Positions 62,157 to 64,000 of a stretch of DNA of 64,000 bases are shown piece after piece. Every line of letters begins with the position of its first letter. Position 1 is the stretch's first letter. The stretch covers positions 105,986 to 169,985 of the forward strand of contig VEQH01000001.1 of assembly GCA_018883325.1 (NCBI GenBank), given 5' to 3'. Origin of the DNA: Flavobacteriales bacterium (GTDB lineage: Bacteria; Bacteroidota; Bacteroidia; Flavobacteriales_D; Crocinitomicaceae). A program made the translations under genes and the position numbers. The notes below the pieces were generated by a model that searched no databases, had not been told where the DNA came from, and saw only the letters and a program-made list of their open reading frames with translations.

Positions 62157-63041
62157 ATGAAAGCAGTTGGTTTATTTGTTTTTGGTTTAACATTTTCTTT
62201 AAGTCTTAATGCGACAAGCAATCTTTCTAAAAAAGAATATGTTTCTGTTTATGAGAAAATCGCCATTCAACAAATGACGCAATATAAAATTCCCGCAAGC
62301 ATAACAATTGCTCAAGGAATTTTAGAATCAGGTAGCGGAAATTCAACACTTGCTAAAACTGCAAATAACCATTTTGGAATAAAATGCCATACTGATTGGA
62401 AAGGCGAAAAAGTATATCTTGATGATGACGCGAAAAATGAATGTTTTCGTTCTTATCCTAAAGTTGAAGATTCATATATTGACCATAGCATGTTTCTTAG
62501 TACTCGCAAACGTTATGAATCTCTTTTTACCTTAACCATTACTGATTACAAAGGTTGGGCGTATGGATTAAAGTCAGCTGGATATGCAACAAATCCAAAA
62601 TATGCAGAAGAATTGATTAAATTAATTGAAGAATTAGAACTTTATAAGCTAGACGGCACTGCTACAACTCCAATAAGTTCAAGCAATTCAGAACTTATTC
62701 TAACGAAGAAAAAACACGAGAATAATGTAGATTATATCGTAGTTAAAAAAGGTGACTCTTTTTATCAAATTGCTAAAAGATACGGTTTGACACTAAGTCA
62801 ACTACATGCATACAACGATTTTAATCCAGAAAAAGACATTTTGGAAGAAGATGATATTGTTTACTTGGAACCAAAAAGATTTTATTCAAGAGCAAAAAAC
62901 ACAATTGTTCTTGAACGTTCAATGAGCTTGCGAGAAATATCGCAGAAAGAAGCTGTTAAGCTTAAAAAACTGATGAGAAAGAATCAAGTTTCTTCTCCTG
63001 ACGAACAACTTCCAAAAGGAGAAAAGATATTCCTTCGTTAA
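62157..63041 (+). CDS. secreted glucosaminidase (GH73) with LysM domain
   Basis: The 294 residues have a signal peptide (VGLFVFGLTFSLSLNA), a GH73 glucosaminidase domain (about 30-165) with the catalytic glutamate E57 in AQGILESGSGNSTLA and NNHFGIKCH, then a LysM peptidoglycan-binding module (about 195-240: YIVVKKGDSFYQIAKRYGLT). It should cleave cell-wall glycan in the periplasm. A further LysM-like repeat near 245-290 is weaker. Confidence 0.92.
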   Translation: MKAVGLFVFGLTFSLSLNATSNLSKKEYVSVYEKIAIQQMTQYKIPASITIAQGILESGSGNSTLAKTANNHFGIKCHTDWKGEKVYLDDDAKNECFRSYPKVEDSYIDHSMFLSTRKRYESLFTLTITDYKGWAYGLKSAGYATNPKYAEELIKLIEELELYKLDGTATTPISSSNSELILTKKKHENNVDYIVVKKGDSFYQIAKRYGLTLSQLHAYNDFNPEKDILEEDDIVYLEPKRFYSRAKNTIVLERSMSLREISQKEAVKLKKLMRKNQVSSPDEQLPKGEKIFLR

Positions 63042-63082
63042 TGTAATTAAAGAAGGGATTTGTTTGTTGTTGTTTGTTTATG

Positions 63083-63110
63083 AAAGTCCTGATTCGTCAG
63101 GACTTTTTTT
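63083..63110 (+). terminator. bidirectional terminator after the glucosaminidase gene
   Basis: AAAGTCCTGA-TTCG-TCAGGACTTT is a perfect 10-bp stem with a UUCG loop and a U-tract on the plus strand. It lies 41 bases after the glucosaminidase stop and just beyond the end of the convergent lipoprotein gene, so it probably serves both. Confidence 0.9.
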
Positions 63111-63339
63111 ATTCCTCTTCCGTACAATCGAGCACTTGTTTATTCCAAATCTCACGCTTTTTTTCGCTTAAGTTTAATACGTGTTCCCTGCATCGAAGCT
63201 CTAAATCTTGATTTACTTCACTATACGATTTTGACAAATTACGACCACACTCACAAGGAGTTAACTTGCTTTCACAAGCGAAAAAGAAAAAAGACAAAAA
63301 AATAAAACAACTTGTGTTTATCCTACTATTTGACCGCAT
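63109..63339 (-). CDS. small lipoprotein of unknown function
   Basis: The 76 residues begin with a signal ending in a lipobox (SCFIFLSFFFFAC), predicting a lipid-anchored protein of about 55 residues. The mature part carries four further cysteines (CECG, C, C), which may form disulfides. It is convergent with the glucosaminidase gene and divergent from the DUF6702-like gene. I do not recognise a family. Confidence 0.7.
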   Translation of the reverse strand: MRSNSRINTSCFIFLSFFFFACESKLTPCECGRNLSKSYSEVNQDLELRCREHVLNLSEKKREIWNKQVLDCTEEE

Positions 63340-63394
63340 GTCACGAAGTTAATTAATCTATTAGTAACATGCTAATGTTAAAAAATAAAATGCT

Positions 63395-63402
63395 TATATT
63401 CG
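63395..63402 (+). promoter_or_regulatory. candidate -7 element of the DUF6702-like gene
   Basis: TATATTCG is one base off TAnnTTTG and ends 8 bases before the ATG at 63411; it supports that start over an earlier ATG at 63369. Confidence 0.45.
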
Positions 63403-63410
63403 CTACACAC

Positions 63411-63917
63411 ATGTTGAAAAAATTGACAATCATTTTATTTCTCTTTTTTGCAAGCAATTTTTCATTTGCTCACAATTACTATTTTTCCTTTGCAGAAGTA
63501 GAATACAACGATTTTTGTGGTTGCTTTGAATCATCTATTACAGTTACTACACATGATTTTGAACAAGTATTAAGAAAGAAAAATCTGCTCAACAAAAACC
63601 TAGAATCCTCTTTAAACGATTATCAGTTGAAGCAAAAAATTGAATCTTTGATAAACGAAGGATTTCAAATAAAATTAGACAACAAAAATGTTGAATTTCA
63701 TTTGGAAGGAAACGAAATTGGACTAAATGGTTTAACGACCTTTTATTTTAGTTCAAAACCAATTCAACTTTCAAATGAGCTTCATTTCTCCTATTCATTA
63801 CTAATGAATGAATTCCCTGAAGAACAAAATAAACTCACTTTTATTTTTAGAGGTGAGAAAACTACTTTAAATTTCATAGCCAATCAATTCTCCCATTCTA
63901 TTAAACTAGAACAATGA
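63411..63917 (+). CDS. DUF6702-like secreted protein
   Basis: From ATG 63411 the protein has 168 residues with a signal peptide (KKLTIILFLFFASNFSFA) and the family opening HNYYFSFAEVEYNDFCGCFE, then TTHDFEQVLRKKN. The residues added by an ATG at 63369 have no family similarity. In Flavobacteriales this protein often precedes an M1 peptidase gene; here the next ATG overlaps its stop by 4 bases. The function is unknown. Confidence 0.8.
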   Translation: MLKKLTIILFLFFASNFSFAHNYYFSFAEVEYNDFCGCFESSITVTTHDFEQVLRKKNLLNKNLESSLNDYQLKQKIESLINEGFQIKLDNKNVEFHLEGNEIGLNGLTTFYFSSKPIQLSNELHFSYSLLMNEFPEEQNKLTFIFRGEKTTLNFIANQFSHSIKLEQ

Positions 63918-64000
63918 AAAAAATACTTTTAATTACATTTCTTCAATTTATTTCTCTAAGCATTTGTGCTCAGAAAAAATTTGCTCAACTAGATCAAGAA
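63914..64000 (+). CDS. probable M1 family metallopeptidase (3' partial)
   Basis: Only 29 codons are in the window: a signal peptide (KKILLITFLQFISLSICAQ) followed by KKFAQLDQE. This opening and the position after a DUF6702-like gene fit the M1 aminopeptidases of Bacteroidota that begin with a KFxQLDxELPTP segment. The catalytic part lies beyond the edge, so the assignment rests on position and 10 residues. Confidence 0.5.
   Translation, partial: MKKILLITFLQFISLSICAQKKFAQLDQE

Overview
The window is a stretch of chromosome from a member of the Bacteroidota, most likely order Flavobacteriales. The evidence is the type IX secretion (T9SS) and gliding genes porV, porU, porP/sprF and gldJ, secreted proteins with T9SS C-terminal sorting domains, the DAHP synthase/chorismate mutase fusion, a CcsBA fusion, low G+C, and several promoters of the Bacteroidota form (TAnnTTTG at -7). 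The porV-porU / gldJ-murF neighbourhood is as I remember it in Flavobacterium. A Crocinitomicaceae-like (Fluviicola-like) source is plausible, but the species cannot be fixed from this window.

Layout. 1-4.5 kb: end of a coiled-coil gene, zapA, rny, then the aromatic genes (DAHP synthase/chorismate mutase and aroA). 4.5-5.2 kb: a membrane-anchored LuxR-type regulator. 5.4-18.5 kb, minus strand: the gene-expression block, read as tRNA-Thr, Tyr, Gly, Thr, tuf, tRNA-Trp, secE, nusG, rplK, rplA, rplJ, rplL, rpoB, rpoC, with terminator-like hairpins after tuf, between rplL and rpoB, and after rpoC. 18.6-25 kb: glycosyltransferases, a T9SS-secreted protein, a remnant of another, a saccharopine dehydrogenase-like gene, a lone HigA-type regulator and a hairpin-rich non-coding stretch. 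25.3-29.3 kb: CcsBA cytochrome c assembly and an RluA-type pseudouridine synthase.

29.3-34.1 kb is the accessory part. It holds an AT-rich four-gene cassette: a secreted protein, a 51-residue membrane protein, a membrane-anchored PD-(D/E)XK-like nuclease with WYL-like repeats, and a membrane J-domain protein. A YoeB-type and a MazF-type toxin-antitoxin module follow. The MazF module lies between a decayed copy of the 5' end of pyrR and the intact pyrR, so it appears to have arrived by an event that duplicated or replaced the start of pyrR.

34.1-42.9 kb: pyrRB, a STAS protein, RNase Z, an outer-membrane protein, an LptF/G permease, tgt (lacking the usual zinc cysteines), a glycosyltransferase, an ECF sigma factor, rsmG and apaG. 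43-49 kb: the complete Na+-pumping NADH:quinone reductase operon nqrABCDEF. 49-51.3 kb: bioB-bioF. 51.5-60.7 kb: ispF, porV and porU on the minus strand, divergent from porP/sprF and gldJ. 60.8-64 kb: murF, a LysM glucosaminidase, a small lipoprotein, a DUF6702-like protein and the start of a probable M1 peptidase.

Positions, motifs and repeats were read by hand. Family names rest on recognised motifs and synteny; no database search was run.
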